Of a DNA stretch of 64,000 nt, positions 37,651-51,007 are shown one piece after another. Origin of the DNA: Peromyscus leucopus (lineage: Eukaryota > Chordata > Mammalia > Rodentia > Cricetidae); contig NC_051069.1 of assembly GCF_004664715.2 (NCBI RefSeq), forward strand, positions 8,261,501-8,325,500. The letters run 5' to 3'. Each line of letters opens with the position of its first letter. Within the stretch, counting starts at the first letter, position 1. The position numbers and the translations under genes are program-made. Under the pieces are notes generated by a model. It saw nothing but the letters and a program-made list of their open reading frames with translations, did no database searches and was not told the origin of the DNA.

Positions 37651-38080
37651 TCTCTCCCGGGCCACCCTTCTGCCTGTGAGAATCAAGGTTCCAGGGAGGT
37701 TTGCCGAAGGAGGATGATGTTCTCTTTCCCGCCCAGAGCGCATGTCAGGTCTGGGTGCAGTTCTACCACAGCGCTGCCGGGTCTTCCTCTCACAGCCTCC
37801 CCCAGCCTGGAGGCTGGGCTCCCTCTTAGACAGGACGGAGCCTGTGCAGGGCTGGCCACCACCCCAGTCCTCCGTCCCCATGAGCAGGAAGACAAGGCTG
37901 CGGGCAGAGCCGTGAGCTTCACGGTGTCCCTTCAACATTCTTGACCCTCAGTTCCTCAGACATGACCTTATGAGGAGACAGGGTCTTACAGAGGTAATGA
38001 GGTCATTTAGGGAAGGCCTAACCAAGTATGACTTAGGCTCTTATAGAAAGAGGAAACCTGGACACAGGTGGATGGACACG

Positions 38081-38083
<3 letters not shown>

Positions 38084-38151
<68 letters not shown>
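38084..38151 (+). repeat. (GA)n microsatellite
   Basis: About 34 uninterrupted GA units. Confidence 0.97.
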
Positions 38152-38153
<2 letters not shown>

Positions 38154-38674
38154 AAAGTTTTGGTTGGCTCTCACTCTTTCCGGTGAGTTTACTTCCCCTG
38201 TTAACGGTTACTGCTGACTCCTTTACTGACAGAACCAGCTTCCGTGGGCTTCCAACATGGACTAGAGAGCAGCAGCTCTCTAGAATCCTCCAGGCCTTCA
38301 GCACTGGATTGGGACTGCTGAGACAAGCAGCCTTGTGGATGGAGCAACTGCTGGGTTCTCAATCTCTCTGGTGAGAGACGGCCATCGTCAGACTCCTCCG
38401 GCAACCCCATCTCGAGAACCCTGACTATGTGCACAGTGTGGATTCCCAGAGAAATGTTTATGAACCCCTTGAGCAATTCAAGTCAAAGCCATGACTGAAA
38501 AAACAAAATAGGAAGAGCCCAGGCCACAGAGAAGGGGACCAGCGTTTGCAAAGGCCCCCTCTGTGTCTAGGGATGCAGCTGATGCTGGCCCCATTTTACA
38601 GGCTTGAAAACTGAAGTCAAGAGAAGTAAAATCTCACATGGTTGGTGAAGCAGGGAGAGATCTGTCTAACCTGC

Positions 38675-38876
38675 TTGAGAGCACAGTCCCGGAGCCAGAC
38701 AGCCTCAACTCAAGCCCAAGTCCTGCCACGTCTTGGCTGTATGATCTCGACCAAATTACTTATGTCCTCTGTGACTCAGTTTCCCTATCTGCAAGATGAA
38801 AGAAGCAATGGCACCTGTCCCCGCAGGGCTGTGGTTTGACAATGAATGAGACACGATTAGAACAGTGGCCAGCACA
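38675..38876 (+). repeat. MIR element, near full length
   Basis: It runs from GAGAGCACAGTCCCGGAGCC through CCAAATTACTTATGTCCTCT, CAGTTTCCCTATCTGCAAGA and a 3' end near 38870. It is the best-preserved MIR in the window. Confidence 0.85.
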
Positions 38877-39534
38877 TCTGGGCTGCTGGACTCCATGGCA
38901 ACAAAGGAAGAAGCCAGAAATGGCAAGAGCAAGATTCAAACCCAGGCCTGCTCGACAGCATTGCGGACCTATCGCCCTGTTCAGGCTTGCTGATCCCTAG
39001 TTTGGCCTGTCTGGCTCTCCTCTGTGTGGTCAGAGCAGCTGTCTCCAGTGCTGATCTCACTTCTACCAGCATACCCCAGGGCACCCCCCATCCAAGATGA
39101 GGTGCCGGCCCAGGCCTCATCCTTGCTTGGTACCCAGCCTTGTAACTAGAAAAGCCTCAGGGATCAGGTCAGTGTGCCTTTCTTTGCACTTTTCCTGAAG
39201 TACCATCACTGTTGAGCTGATGCCGAGCATCTTTCACTCATCCCGGAAGGCATTTAGAATTGAGTTTCTCTAACATGAGCGGTGATGTAAGCCCAGGAGG
39301 AGAACCATCATGGCATCCCCAACTCCAGCGCACTCCCCTGCCCGAGTTCTTTCTGGCACAGGAGAATACTAGCAAGGTTCATCACCCTCTGAGTAGAGGG
39401 CAGGAACTTTATGAGTGGGCTCCCTACTAGTCATGTTAAGGGGACTTCCCAGCTTTCATGACCCCCTGCAGTTGGGGGAACATCCAAACATCCTCCTGGA
39501 GGTCCTTCATGTCCCATCCCACTGATCAGATGTG

Positions 39535-39640
39535 ACTCTGAGAGACTCCCCCATGGTCATCAGCCCAGAAAGCTGAAGAAGCTTGCTCAGAGTCACATGG
39601 CCAGTGAGCTGGGCAGAGCCCTCACTCCTGGGTGTCCCCT
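39535..39640 (-). repeat. MIR remnant, antisense
   Basis: GAAGCTTGCTCAGAGTCACA and 'tggccagtgagctgggcagagccc' match antisense MIR. Confidence 0.65.
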
Positions 39641-40195
39641 ACCTATGGCCATCAGCTACTGACCCTTGTTTTCACCTGTTCTCTGAGCATCTATAATCGA
39701 ACAAGGGAAAAGCGATGCTCGTTCTTCATGAATCCCTCTTCGGTGGGCACTCCTCAAGTTCTGACTTACCCAGGCCACACCCCTCATAGGGGCTGTGATC
39801 CGGCCACTCCAGCCATGCGGTCCCCATGCCTTCCTCCTCTTCTGCTTCTATCCGCCCAAGCTTCCACCTTATCACCCATCATCTCCATCCCTCCAGCAAA
39901 GTTCTTTCAAGCATCGAGACAGGTTAGCCCTGCGCCAGGCACTTGGAATCCCCTCCTCTTGCTCCTTCACAGGGTCCATTCCAGAAGGATCTACTTCTCC
40001 TCTACCTCCATCAGGACCTAGAACTGCCTGCCTCTGCCTGCCCTGGTCACAGTGGAGGTTGGTTGAGCTGAGGCCATACCCCACTAATTTTTTGCACCAA
40101 GTCCAGAGTCTCCTCTAAGCATGGGTACCATGCATGGAATTACAAAGCCCCAGGGTGGGCCGAGGCTCCCTCCCACCTCCACACAGACCCCCTTA

Positions 40196-40465
<270 letters not shown>

Positions 40466-41069
40466 ATGTGGGCTGCTGTGGTGCAGAATGTATTACCCAC
40501 ATGGTGCTGGAGGAACCTGCTGACTTCCCAATCTCTTCCACCTACAAGGGCTGCCAAGAAAACTGCTGGGGTGACATTGTGGAGGCCCACGGGGGTGGGA
40601 CTTCCCCTAGCATCCTTAAAAAAAAAAATAAAAAAAAACTGGGCTGTGGACTCAGGGAAACCCTAGGGACCTGGACAGGAATGGAGTCCTGAGAGCTTCC
40701 ATCTACCATCCTGTGCCAAGATGTATGCACGTAGGAGAGGCTGCGAGAGGACTCCCTGGGTCTGGTTGTGGCATCCCACATGAACTTCCTCAGGCCTCCT
40801 GCAGAGGGCGTTCTGTTCCCCGGGGAAGCTCTAACCCCGCCCCCAGGCTGCTCAGAGAGACACTGAGAGCCAGAGAGGGTTCCATCCTTACAGAGACACA
40901 AGTTTTTGAGACTTGGTTCTGGGCCAGAGATTTATAGGCAAGATTCTCCCAGCAGCCTCCTGGGTCAGGGGCCATCGTCACGCCCCGTCATCATGCCCCA
41001 TTAATTCCATTTCTTTCATTTGTCTTTTAGAGCTTTCATTCTTATTTTATGTTCCCCCCCACCACCACC

Positions 41070-41160
41070 ACCCATTGTTTTATGGATGAGAAATTGATAC
41101 TCAGAGAGGTTAATGACTTGCTTGCGGTCACACAGCTAATAAATGTCAGGGTCAGACGAG
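41070..41160 (-). repeat. MIR remnant, antisense
   Basis: ACTCAGAGAGGTTAATGACT and TGCGGTCACACAGCTAATAA are the MIR core in antisense. Confidence 0.85.
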
Positions 41161-41298
41161 AAAGGGAAACGAGAAGTGTGGGGGGACTATGATCAAGGTA
41201 TATTATACTCCTATATGAAAATGTCATAATAAGTCCTGTTATTTTATACAATTCGTATAGGCTAATAAAAAAAATATATTGTCCCAAGGACAAGAGCA

Positions 41299-41398
41299 CC
41301 AGAAGCAGAATTCAAACCCAGTTCAAACTGCAAAACCGCCAGGAGCAGGATTCAAACCCAGTTCAAACTTCAAAACCACCAGAAGCAGGATTCAACCC
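41299..41398 (+). repeat. 40-bp minisatellite, 2.5 copies
   Basis: Units start CCAGAAGCAG or CCAGGAGCAG at 41299, 41339 and 41379 with an exact 40-bp period and only a few mismatches. It lies within the intron between EMI exons. Confidence 0.95.
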
Positions 41399-41769
41399 GC
41401 CGCCCCGCCCAGTGTTGGCACCAGTTCTCTCTGGTGGCGTTCTGGCCTTTCAGAGCATTTCTGAGGGAGTGAGGCGGAGAGGCTGGAGTACAGACTGAGT
41501 CCTCAGGAGGGAGTACAATGGGGCGCTGCTAAGGGCAACCGTCTGTCACACTCAGGGCAGCAGATTCGAAATGGCCATTACAGACGGGGAGAGGGAATAC
41601 CCAGGGCCTTGAAGACAGGGCTCTTTCCACGTCCCCGCCACACCCAGGGGACTGCCCTTGTTTCCTCCTCTGTGAAGAATGGCGGCATTGAAGTACCTTC
41701 AGCCTGCTTTACACAGAGGCCCGGGCCAGGCTGGAAGGCTATTCCTTCAGCGGCAGCCTGGACAACCCT

Positions 41770-41890
41770 CCCAAATCTTTAAAATTCTCACCTCATAACA
41801 GACGACAATGAGAGCCTCGTGGGAAATCTGTGATATTTGGGAATGTATTAAGCTAAGGTCATTCTACTTTGTCAAAAGCCCGTAATGGGT
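41770..41890. promoter_or_regulatory. Candidate regulatory island with TEAD-like and nuclear-receptor-like motifs
   Basis: Unique AT-rich stretch with GGAATGT (41840-41846, TEAD-like) and AAGGTCA (41855-41861, nuclear-receptor half-site). Function inferred only. Confidence 0.22.
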
Positions 41891-41968
41891 AAGCTGGCCT
41901 TGCAGAAAACTACATCTCCCCCCCCCACACACACACAGAGGAAGGCAGTCCCTGGCCTGACCTAGAAG

Positions 41969-41970
<2 letters not shown>

Positions 41971-42011
<41 letters not shown>
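41971..42011 (+). repeat. (GT)20 microsatellite
   Basis: Uninterrupted GT dinucleotides. Confidence 0.97.
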
Positions 42012-42012
<1 letters not shown>

Positions 42013-42943
42013 TAAAGAATGATCTCTATTCTGAGTTGACACAGAAGTCATTGGACCATTCTCCCTGCCACATGAGATGAGTCCCAAGCCTCCCATTGGG
42101 GAGTTAAACCCTGCACCACCCACACCTCACAGGAGAGAGGCCACTGCTGCTCCGGACTCGCCTAGCCTTGCATGCTCCCAGGGTAAGAATTAGGAGAGGT
42201 GGGGCCTGGGGCCAGGCTGCTCTGGGGAAGATGCTGGACCAGGCTGCTATCCCCTGGAGACTGATGGTGCCGCTGTCAGCATGCACACTCTGGGTCATCA
42301 GGAAAGCTCCACGGAGACTCAATAATTTAGCAAAATCATTCACGTTCCAGGAACAGAGCCTATTTTAATAAGCAGCCGCTCACTCACCCAGCCCCGGGGT
42401 AATGGAAGGCTGTGTAGCCTCCTGAGACAATGGAGCCACACTTCGGAACAAACTCGGTGTTGCCTCAAGAATACCAGGGTTCAGGGCAAGACCAGTGCCA
42501 ACCGCTGCCTCTGCCTCTGGCTAGGGCCACAGGCAGGCAACTCTGACAAAACTCAGAGAGGTCGGAAGGGAACACCAAGCAGCCAGTTCAGGGTGTGTTA
42601 CTAAGTGTGGGACTACTATATACAACAGGGGCTCTGTCCTAGGATCGATGGGGTACAGACCAGAAATGCCTCAGAGTTGTGCCCTCTCCTCTTGAGAGGG
42701 AGTTGGGGTGCTCATCCACCAACTTTCCATGTTGCAGGTTAAGGGTTCCCTGCCCACAGGTTATGAAGTCCATCACTTCTAGCCAGAAAGAAAGCCGCTA
42801 ACTGTGTCTCAGACCACCAGCTTTAGAGAGTTCCAGGAATGCAGTATGGACAGTGCACACACCCCCCCCCACCTCATGGTCTCTCAATAACAAACTAGAG
42901 AGTCGGACATCTCCGCCCCACGCTGTCCTCTGGGGAGTGCTTA

Positions 42944-43117
<174 letters not shown>

Positions 43118-43228
43118 TCAGATTTGCCCAGCCCACAGTCCCAGGACCAGGAGCCAGCTCTGACCTCTCCTCCCAGCTCCCGGATTCCTGCCCTGGATCT
43201 CAGCTGTGACCCTAGGCCACATCTGTGC

Positions 43229-43575
43229 TGGTTAGTGTTGTCAACTTGACAGAATCTATACATTAGCTGGAGGATGTGCTGCTGAGCACACACGCAGGCC
43301 ACACAGATCAAGTTAATTGAGGGGAGAAGTGTGGTCCACTGTGGGTGGAACCATTCCCTTGGCTGGGATCCTGAACTAGAATAGAAAGCAAAGAGTGAGT
43401 TGAGCAGCAGCATGTGGTCATTGGCCTCTGCTTCCTGACTGCGGACAGGATGTGATCAACTCCTGCTGTGACTTTCCCACCATGGTGGATGTGAGCCACC
43501 ATAAACCTGTGCTCCCATAGCTGCTTTTGTCTGGCTATTTTATTACTACAATAGGAAAAGAAACTAGACCATAAC
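43229..43575 (+). mobile_element. hAT-like medium-reiterated element (URR1-like)
   Basis: It starts TTAGTGTTGTCAACTTGACA and ends near AGGAAAAGAAACTAGACCAT. It has the same head motif (GTCAACTTGACA) as the element at 9990. Non-coding, about 180 bp upstream of coding exon 2. Confidence 0.6.
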
Positions 43576-43694
43576 ATTACTAACTTTTGACCCAAGTAAT
43601 TTTCTTCAATTCTACTTCACTTATCAGATAGTAAGTAGAGGCAGGTTTAGGTTTATTCTGTATGGTTCAGAAAGGCAGATTCAAGTCAAAAATA

Positions 43695-43830
43695 TTTTAT
43701 ATTATCCAGGATTGTTGGTATGTGCCATATAGCCTCAGGCATAGAGGCTAGGGGATTTATTGAGCCCAGGAGCTCAAGGGCAGCCTGGGCAACACACAAG
43801 ACCCTCTCTCTAAAGTAATAATGATGATAT
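43695..43830 (+). repeat. Old B1-like SINE, sense
   Basis: It has 'gttggtatgtgccatatagc', GAGCCCAGGAGCTCAAGGGC and 'gcctgggcaacacacaagaccctctctct'. Diverged. Confidence 0.5.
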
Positions 43831-43889
43831 GTTTGTTCGGATCCTTATGGTCTTTAACGAGTGTGTATAGGGGATGTTCTCTAATCTGA

Positions 43890-43985
43890 ATAAGTGGCCC
43901 ATTACATACATGAAGAAACTGAGGCTAGGAGAGGTAGCTTGCCCAGCTGTCCTAGTATCAGCAGCCGCTAATATTGAATGCCCTA
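43890..43985 (-). repeat. MIR remnant, antisense
   Basis: ATGAAGAAACTGAGGCTAGG and GGTAGCTTGCCCAGCTGTCC follow antisense MIR. Confidence 0.65.
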
Positions 43986-44012
43986 TAATAAGCCCTTTAA
44001 TTCCATTCTTCT

Positions 44013-44192
44013 GTGTGTGTTGGTGTACAGGGGTACATGTGTATTCAGGCGTACTTGTGTGTGTACATATGTGTGTTTGTGCACAGGGGTGCGTGTGTAT
44101 TCAGGCGTACTTGTGTGTGTGCATGTGTGTGTGCACAGGGGTGCGTGTGTATTCAGGCATACTTATGTGTGTGCATGTGTGTGGAAGCCTGA
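44013..44192 (+). repeat. GT-rich minisatellite, three copies of 52-56 bp
   Basis: CAGGGGT...GTGTATTCAGGC units start at 44028, 44084 and 44136 (periods 56 and 52). Each has GTACTTGTGTGTGT or a close variant. Confidence 0.9.
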
Positions 44193-45309
44193 GGACAACC
44201 ATGCCTGTTGTCCCTCAGATGCCTGCCATCTTGCTCTATGAGACCAGGATTCTTACTGGCTGGGAACTTGCAGAATCGACTAGAGTGGCCACAGTGAGAC
44301 CCAGGGATCCACTTGTCTCTGTCTCCCCAGAGACACTAAGAACCCATAAAACCATGTCCAGCTTGTTTGTCTAATGTGGGTTCTGGGAGCTCCAGCTTGG
44401 GTCCCCATGCTTTCTAGGCCAAGCTTGACCGAGAGACTCTGCCCAGTCACTCTTACGAAACAGGCAGCAGAATGAATCTCGCTTTGAAGATCGGGAAACA
44501 GCATCACACAGTCTAAGTAGCTTCCTCCAGCTCTTCCAGAGACCTTCTAGTCTGTTGCATCTCTAGCGTAGCTGGGGCTCCATAGAGCGTGTGTCTCCAG
44601 ACCTTCCAACGGAAGCAGTCCTTGTCACCCTGCCTATTAACTGCAACCTAGACCAGGAGGTGGAAGCCAGAGGAAACCTGTTCTGGGCGTCACCAAAGCA
44701 GGCTTTTCCTTTGCCACCCTGGCGAGGTGACATGAAGTGGCACTACTGACGCCTGGCTGCTGATGCGTGGCACACACCTCCTGGGCAGGCTGGAGAGCGT
44801 GTCAGGAATTAATTGTCATGTAGACTGGTATGCCATGTTTTCCCCAGAAGGCTCCCTGACCTGGGCCAGATGGCCGGGCCCAGGCTGTAAAAGCCCATCT
44901 GTTTCGCCTGAGGTAACTGTTGCTTCATTTGCAAGAGGGCTGGGTGCAGTGGTGCGGGCCACAGTCTGCTCCCTGACACCTTCAAGGCAAGAGGTCTGGA
45001 GTCCTGCAAGCAGGCCAGGAATGGTCGGCAGCGCTCAGACCCAGGCAAGAGGGGAGTTCTGACGCTGAGGATGGTGAAGACAACTCCGGATGTGGGTACC
45101 TGGGAGATGTGTCCCAGACATATAAGTATGTGCGAACATGGCCCACACTCCTGGTCACTGTCAGGCCTTAGGAGACAGGCAGATCAGCATCCACCCCTGT
45201 TTCCCACAGGTCTTCTAAAATTCCACAGCACGGTGCTGCCTGTTTGCAAGGCTGTCTCTTGGAAGGCGAATGAATGAGTCCGAGCCTGGGCCTGGAGGCC
45301 TGTGTGGAG

Positions 45310-45530
45310 CCGATCCCTCACTAGCATGTCCTTAAACATGTCATTGAACTCCCATAAGCCTCCATGTCCTCATTTGAAAATCTATGACAAATATGAGGAA
45401 CTTCCTAGATTACTGTGAGAACTGAAGGACAGGGACAGGAGTATACACCTCTCAGGGTGGATGGAAAAGAAAAACACTTAACATGCTTACTGGATACACA
45501 GCAAGTGCTCAATAGATGCTAGCCCTCATC
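45310..45530 (+). repeat. MIR element, diverged
   Basis: It has 'taaacatgtcattgaactcc', CTCATTTGAAAATCTATGAC and 'gcaagtgctcaatagatgct' at the 3' end, in MIR order. Confidence 0.65.
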
Positions 45531-47649
45531 AGTATGACAGGCAGTGATTTTCCTCCTGTGCTGGGCAGGGAATGATTCTTCCTCCTTACCACCTTGGGGG
45601 CAAGGAGCAAGTCCTGTTACAAAATGGACATCCCACCTTTATTGAGCACTTAAGGGTTCAGCTTGCCATTCCAGTGCTGACTGAGGCAAAGGAACCAGCC
45701 CCCAAGGTACGGGCCGTTGATATCATGGGGTTGGACTTAGCTTTGTAGGATCCCTAGGGCTGAGCGAGTCCAGCAAGAGGGCCTTGTACCAGCGCCAAGT
45801 CTCCAACCTGCAGTGTGTGTCCTGCTTTCATGGCTGGGTAGTTTAACACTGCTCACTTGCCAACATGCTAATGAGGGGCTAATCTATCTTGTAGCACCAG
45901 GCTTTACCAACTTGGGGTTGGGGGCAGGGGCGTTACCCTGGTTTTTGTGGTAGAGGGACATAATTAACAAAGAGCCCTCCAGAGGTCCTAATCCAGCTGG
46001 GAAAGTACTCCCAGGTACTCTCTGAGGACCACGTGTGTTTCTGGAATGGGGCAGGGTAGATATATCTAAATACAGTATCAGGGGAGCTTGGCTAGATCTG
46101 AGAAAGAGGAAGCACCCTGCTGGACACAGGTATCCTAGATGGCCTCCTTCCCAGGGCTAGAGGGAGAAAACCTAGTTTCACTGCTGGGTGGCTCCCTGTT
46201 CTCTCACGCAGGCTGTGACCTGAGCCGAGAGCTGCGGCCCTCAGAGTTAGCTCACCCTTAACATTTTCACATCCCAGCCTTGTTCACACTGGGAAGGCAA
46301 GACAAGCAGAGGTTCTTTCAAGTTTGGAGAGATTCATTATGGGTCCTGTCATAAGGGATGGCTCTCTGTAAGAGAGAGAGAGCCCTAGACTGCGGCCTTG
46401 GAAGAAGACACAGATGGCCGGAGAGGCAGTGGGAATCCTGGAACCTGGGTGGATGATGGACAGGCTTACCTAGGGAAGGGGTCCCCAATCAGAGGCTAAC
46501 GAGGAGTTCTATCTAGCAGTGAGGCTCCCTAAGGCTTAGATTCACCAACCAGGAAAAGGGAAAGCGAGAAAGACGGAACACTGAATCCAAGTCTCTGGAC
46601 TTGGTGCACTCAGGCACCCCAGTAAGTCTACTGCGCACCCGAGGTGATAATGACCCCGTCCTGAGCCAGAGTTGCCAATAGGAAGACAATGACTGCAAAG
46701 CGCGTTCATGAAACTGGCTCCTTTGCTGCCCCCACGAGCCTGGGAGGTGAGGATGTTTATTTTCCTTGCTGGACAGAGCTGGCTGAGGGCTCAGAGTCAT
46801 CCAGAGACTCCCCTAAAGAGCATAGCTGACAGGTAGGAAAATCCAGACTGGGATACCCTGAAGTCTTCACAGACTTTTACATTCTTGCCAGGGCAGCACA
46901 GACATACCCTTTGCTCTAGCCTTGATATCATCACAACTCTGCACAGGACATGCAGTCTCCAGACACCACCTGGAGCAGGCACGGCCTCTCTACCTCCAGC
47001 CAGGCCTCTTGGCCTACAAGTGTCTAGGCTATCCCAGTACACAGTCTTGCCTCGATGAGATGTTTCTCTCTGCCCAGCGGCTGGCCATCCAACCTCACAG
47101 CCCCACCATGCTCTCCCTCCTCCACCATCCATTTCCCCTACCGGTCTCCATCTTAATTTTACTCATTTGATTTATTAGTATATAAGTGGCAGAGTCATCC
47201 TGGTCAGCATAGCCAATCAATTTCAGGGTTTAATTCGGTTTTTCCTGATTGGGTCTCTGGTCACTGTCTTTCTGCTCACCAAAATCAATACTCTAACCTT
47301 GTGCTTCAAAGTCAGACCATCTGCAGGGACCTAGCCTAGACTCTAGGACTCGCTGCGGCAGCCTACATGCGGCAGGCTCCTCTGCTGTGGCCACGCCACC
47401 CTGTCTGAGCTAGCCTCCTGCCCTGATCTGACCAAAAGCAGAAGAGGCCTCCCCATCACCCCATGGCAGGCCCTGACCACTGCTCTACTCTGCCATTGCT
47501 GCCAGTCCCAGGAGACTATGACAGACATCCCAGAGTCCCAGATAAGACATCAAGGACCACAATCCATCCCTCCTCACTCTTGCCACCACTCTGGCTGTAG
47601 ACAGGGATAGAACCCCGCAGGCCTCTACTCCCTCATCTGTAAATGGCTG

Positions 47650-48002
47650 TGTGATAGCTGATACTGATGGTCAGCTTGACTGGGAGCCACCTAGATGGTA
47701 AACCTCCGTCTGTGTGGGGGGATTTCCAGGGGTTGACTGAGATTGGAAGACTCTGCCTAAAGGTGGGCGACTTCATTTCATGGGCTGGGGTCCTGGACCA
47801 AATAGAAAGGAGAAAGGGAGGTGAGCACACGTGTTTATCTCTCTGCTTCCTGCATGTGAGCGGCTGCCTCACACACCTACCTGCAGCCGCGCTTTTCCTG
47901 CATGATGCACTGGACCCTCAATCTGGGAGTCAGAATGTCCCCGCCTTTCTCAAGTCCTACTCGGCAGAGGTTTGTCATAGCAATGAGAACAGTCTCTAGT
48001 TA
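47650..48002 (+). mobile_element. hAT-like medium-reiterated element
   Basis: It has 'tgatactgatggtcagcttgac', GGGGTCCTGGACCAAATAGA and GTCATAGCAATGAGAACAGT at the end. Similar in layout to the elements at 9990 and 43229. It ends about 270 bp below coding exon 1. Confidence 0.55.
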
Positions 48003-48268
48003 CAAGGTAGGGACACAAAGGAGGAAGGGGCAGGACAGCTCAACAGGATGTTGTCACCTGCTGTTAACATGACATCACCTTGTCGTCCCACGGTCCCGGG
48101 TTCCAGAAATCCACATTGCTTTACCCTGTCCTTCAGTTTGAGCTGCCCCGCTCTGCCTCACCTCCGTATTGGGCATCAGGCCACCACAGCCTCCCGCTGC
48201 CTCTCCTGACTCTGGCATTTCTCTGTAGTGCCACCCCCAGAGTGAGCCCTCCAGGGAACGCCACCTTA

Positions 48269-48406
<138 letters not shown>

Positions 48407-50437
48407 TCAGACTGTGTCGCGGCATCTGTCGGGTGCTAAGACTCGGTCCTCCCTCAGAGCGGATGCACAGATACTAAGCAGCCTGGGTTGCCCACAGCTG
48501 CCGCCCAGTAATGAACCCTGGATGTTTCACGTTGTCGTTGACTAACAAGGCAGCTGCTCTGAGTAACTGAAGAGGGGTGTCTGAGTCACAGGTCTGAGCT
48601 CTCCCCAGCAGGAGGCCCACACGCCACTCATTGGCTAAAATTTCTCAGCCTTCAGAGCACCACCCCAGCCCCCAGGCCCCCAAGTCTATCCTTGATACAG
48701 AAACTCGGATCTGGCCACTGTAGAGTCTTCCCCGTCCCTCCTCCTCATCTCTGGCAAAGCTGGGTCATCCCATCACCTCTTACTCCTCCTGTGCCAAGAA
48801 AGAGAAGTAACCATGTGGCCCAGGTGAAGCGAACTGAGATGGCACTTCCAAGCCTGCTGGGCACCAGCCACCTGGAACACTGGGCCCCTGCTTCTCTTCC
48901 CTCCTACAGGACACCAGTCCCTTGGTGTCACCAAATTATCACTGCCACTGGGAGACGAGGGGCTGAGACAGTCACACCACAGGGCTTTCAGGAAGCAGCA
49001 CACCAGGTCATCAAGGTCCCTGAAGTACCACTAAACGGTGCAGTCCCACAGTCCCAACTACCTTGCTTCCTAAACGAGAGATCCCCAACAGAGAGCTGCT
49101 TAAGGAGGATGGAGAGTGAGCCATGCAGAGAGGCGGGGGGTGGGGGTGGGGGTAAGTGGCTCTGGTCCTTACTCTCCAAGACCTTATGACCCTACACTAC
49201 AGCTTTAGAGAACGCCTTCTAGTCTGAATGTTCCCACCTGATAGGCCACTGAACTTGGGGACACAGGGCAGCGAGGACACATCAGTGGGGTTGGACCCCG
49301 TGAGTCCCAGTGTCCTTTGGTGAGCTGACCCAACACCATGACTCGTGGAAGAGGTGCTACTGTGATTTATTTAAAGGTTTTAATGAATCCAGGGCAGCTT
49401 TTCTTTTCAACCATTGACACTAGAAGAAATACAATTTCCATTAAGCAGGGCTGAGGGTGTTCTAGAAAACATTTTGACATTGGAAATCAGTCCCCAGATT
49501 TGAAATGGTTGGGTAGCTAGCCCACGGGCCCTAAGTTTTTAGATGAGGCCCATTTATCCTCCTGTGAGGACAGACAAGAGTGGCATATATTTACACACAT
49601 CTCCAGATGCAGTACTTCACGCCGCCCTCTTCTCCTAGAAGCTAAACCGCTCTGTTCCCACCTCAGTCATTTCCAGTTCAATTCTTTCTTAAGAAGCTCC
49701 CTCAACGACAAGCAGATCATCACAAATTCTGTGTGACCACGGGGTCTACATTAATGACGAATGAGTTGTACTGTTACATACATTCTGGAAATCACCCAGC
49801 TAAGTGCAGATTTAGCCAGAGATCAAGGGCATCGGCAGATCCCCTGGAGGAGGGAAGGTGACCCTGTGGCTCCTCTCTGAATCAGCAGGGTCCAGGAAGT
49901 GCAGCCACTCTCTAGGCCCACCCTCTTCCTTCCCCAGTTTAGCAGCCGAACTTACAGCCACCACACACAAACAACCTGGAGTCCACACAGCATGTCCTGA
50001 GGGCTGCTGCCAATGCCATCCTACCCCTCCGTTCTCCACTAGGAGATTCAAGTCGATCCAGAACATGTCAGTTCATGCTGGGGAGAGTTGGAGAGTCAGG
50101 AGGAACATGAACCTCTCTTTCGATGGAGGTATCTCTGGGAGGAATGAGTGAGACACACAGAACTCAGGAAGGTAGGCGAGTCTTGATTGCCCACTGTGGA
50201 GTGTCTTGTCCCTGTTTCCTGCGTGGCCCTGATATATGCTTGGGCAGGTCCTGTTATCTTTGCATCCTCCTCCAAAGGACCTGAGACGGCACCTTCAAAT
50301 TCAGTAGGCTTTGGGTGTCAAAGGAGTGGGCCACCAGACAAGAGGAGATGGGTCCTCTAGCTCTTGGGGAACCATCGTGAGTGGAAGGGTGGTTACTGGG
50401 ATCATAGCTATCATGGGGAAGCTCTTAAGAAGTCTTC

Positions 50438-50602
50438 ACTAAGCTGGGCATGGTGGCGCACGCCTTTAATCTCAGAGTCAGATGGAATTAACTTGGGAGG
50501 CACAGTCAGGTGGATCTCTGAGTTTAGGCCAGCCTGGTCTACAGAGCGAGTTTCTGGACTGCTGGGGCTACACAGACAAACCTGGAAAATGCAACAACAA
50601 CA
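50438..50602 (+). repeat. B1 SINE, sense
   Basis: It has GCTGGGCATGGTGGCGCACG, then TTTAGGCCAGCCTGGTCTAC, and ends in (AAC)n. Confidence 0.92.
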
Positions 50603-51007
50603 AAGTCTTCACTAAAGCTTTTCGTTCTGAGTCGGGTCTGAATGGCTCAGTTTAGCTGACTCTTACAGGCAGGGGTCAGTGGAGACTGGAGCATGGCAGA
50701 GAAGGTGATGGTTGTCTGGATGAGCACAAAGATGGTATTTAGACGAACAGTCTGAGGCCTAGAACATCAAGTCTTTATCCAGGGCCATGTCCAGTTCTCG
50801 TGGGAGTAGGGAGAGAAGGATGTCCAAAATTAGGGGGGAAATGATGATGCCTCTCAGACCCCCTAAGACTCAGATTCTTTTCCTGGAACCTGGCCAGTCT
50901 GTGTCCTGGGCTGTGGGCATGGCTCAGGAGAGCAGCAGGTGTATAATGTGTGTGCAAGGCCCCGAGTTCCATTGCTAGCACTAAAACCAATCACCAGTCA
51001 ATCAATC

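Noticed and set aside
37255..37944. Long open frames on both strands (229 codons plus, 181 codons minus)
   Set aside because: The translations are low in recognisable motifs, the region includes an antisense MIR fragment, and the GC-rich composition makes chance open frames likely. No splice or domain evidence.
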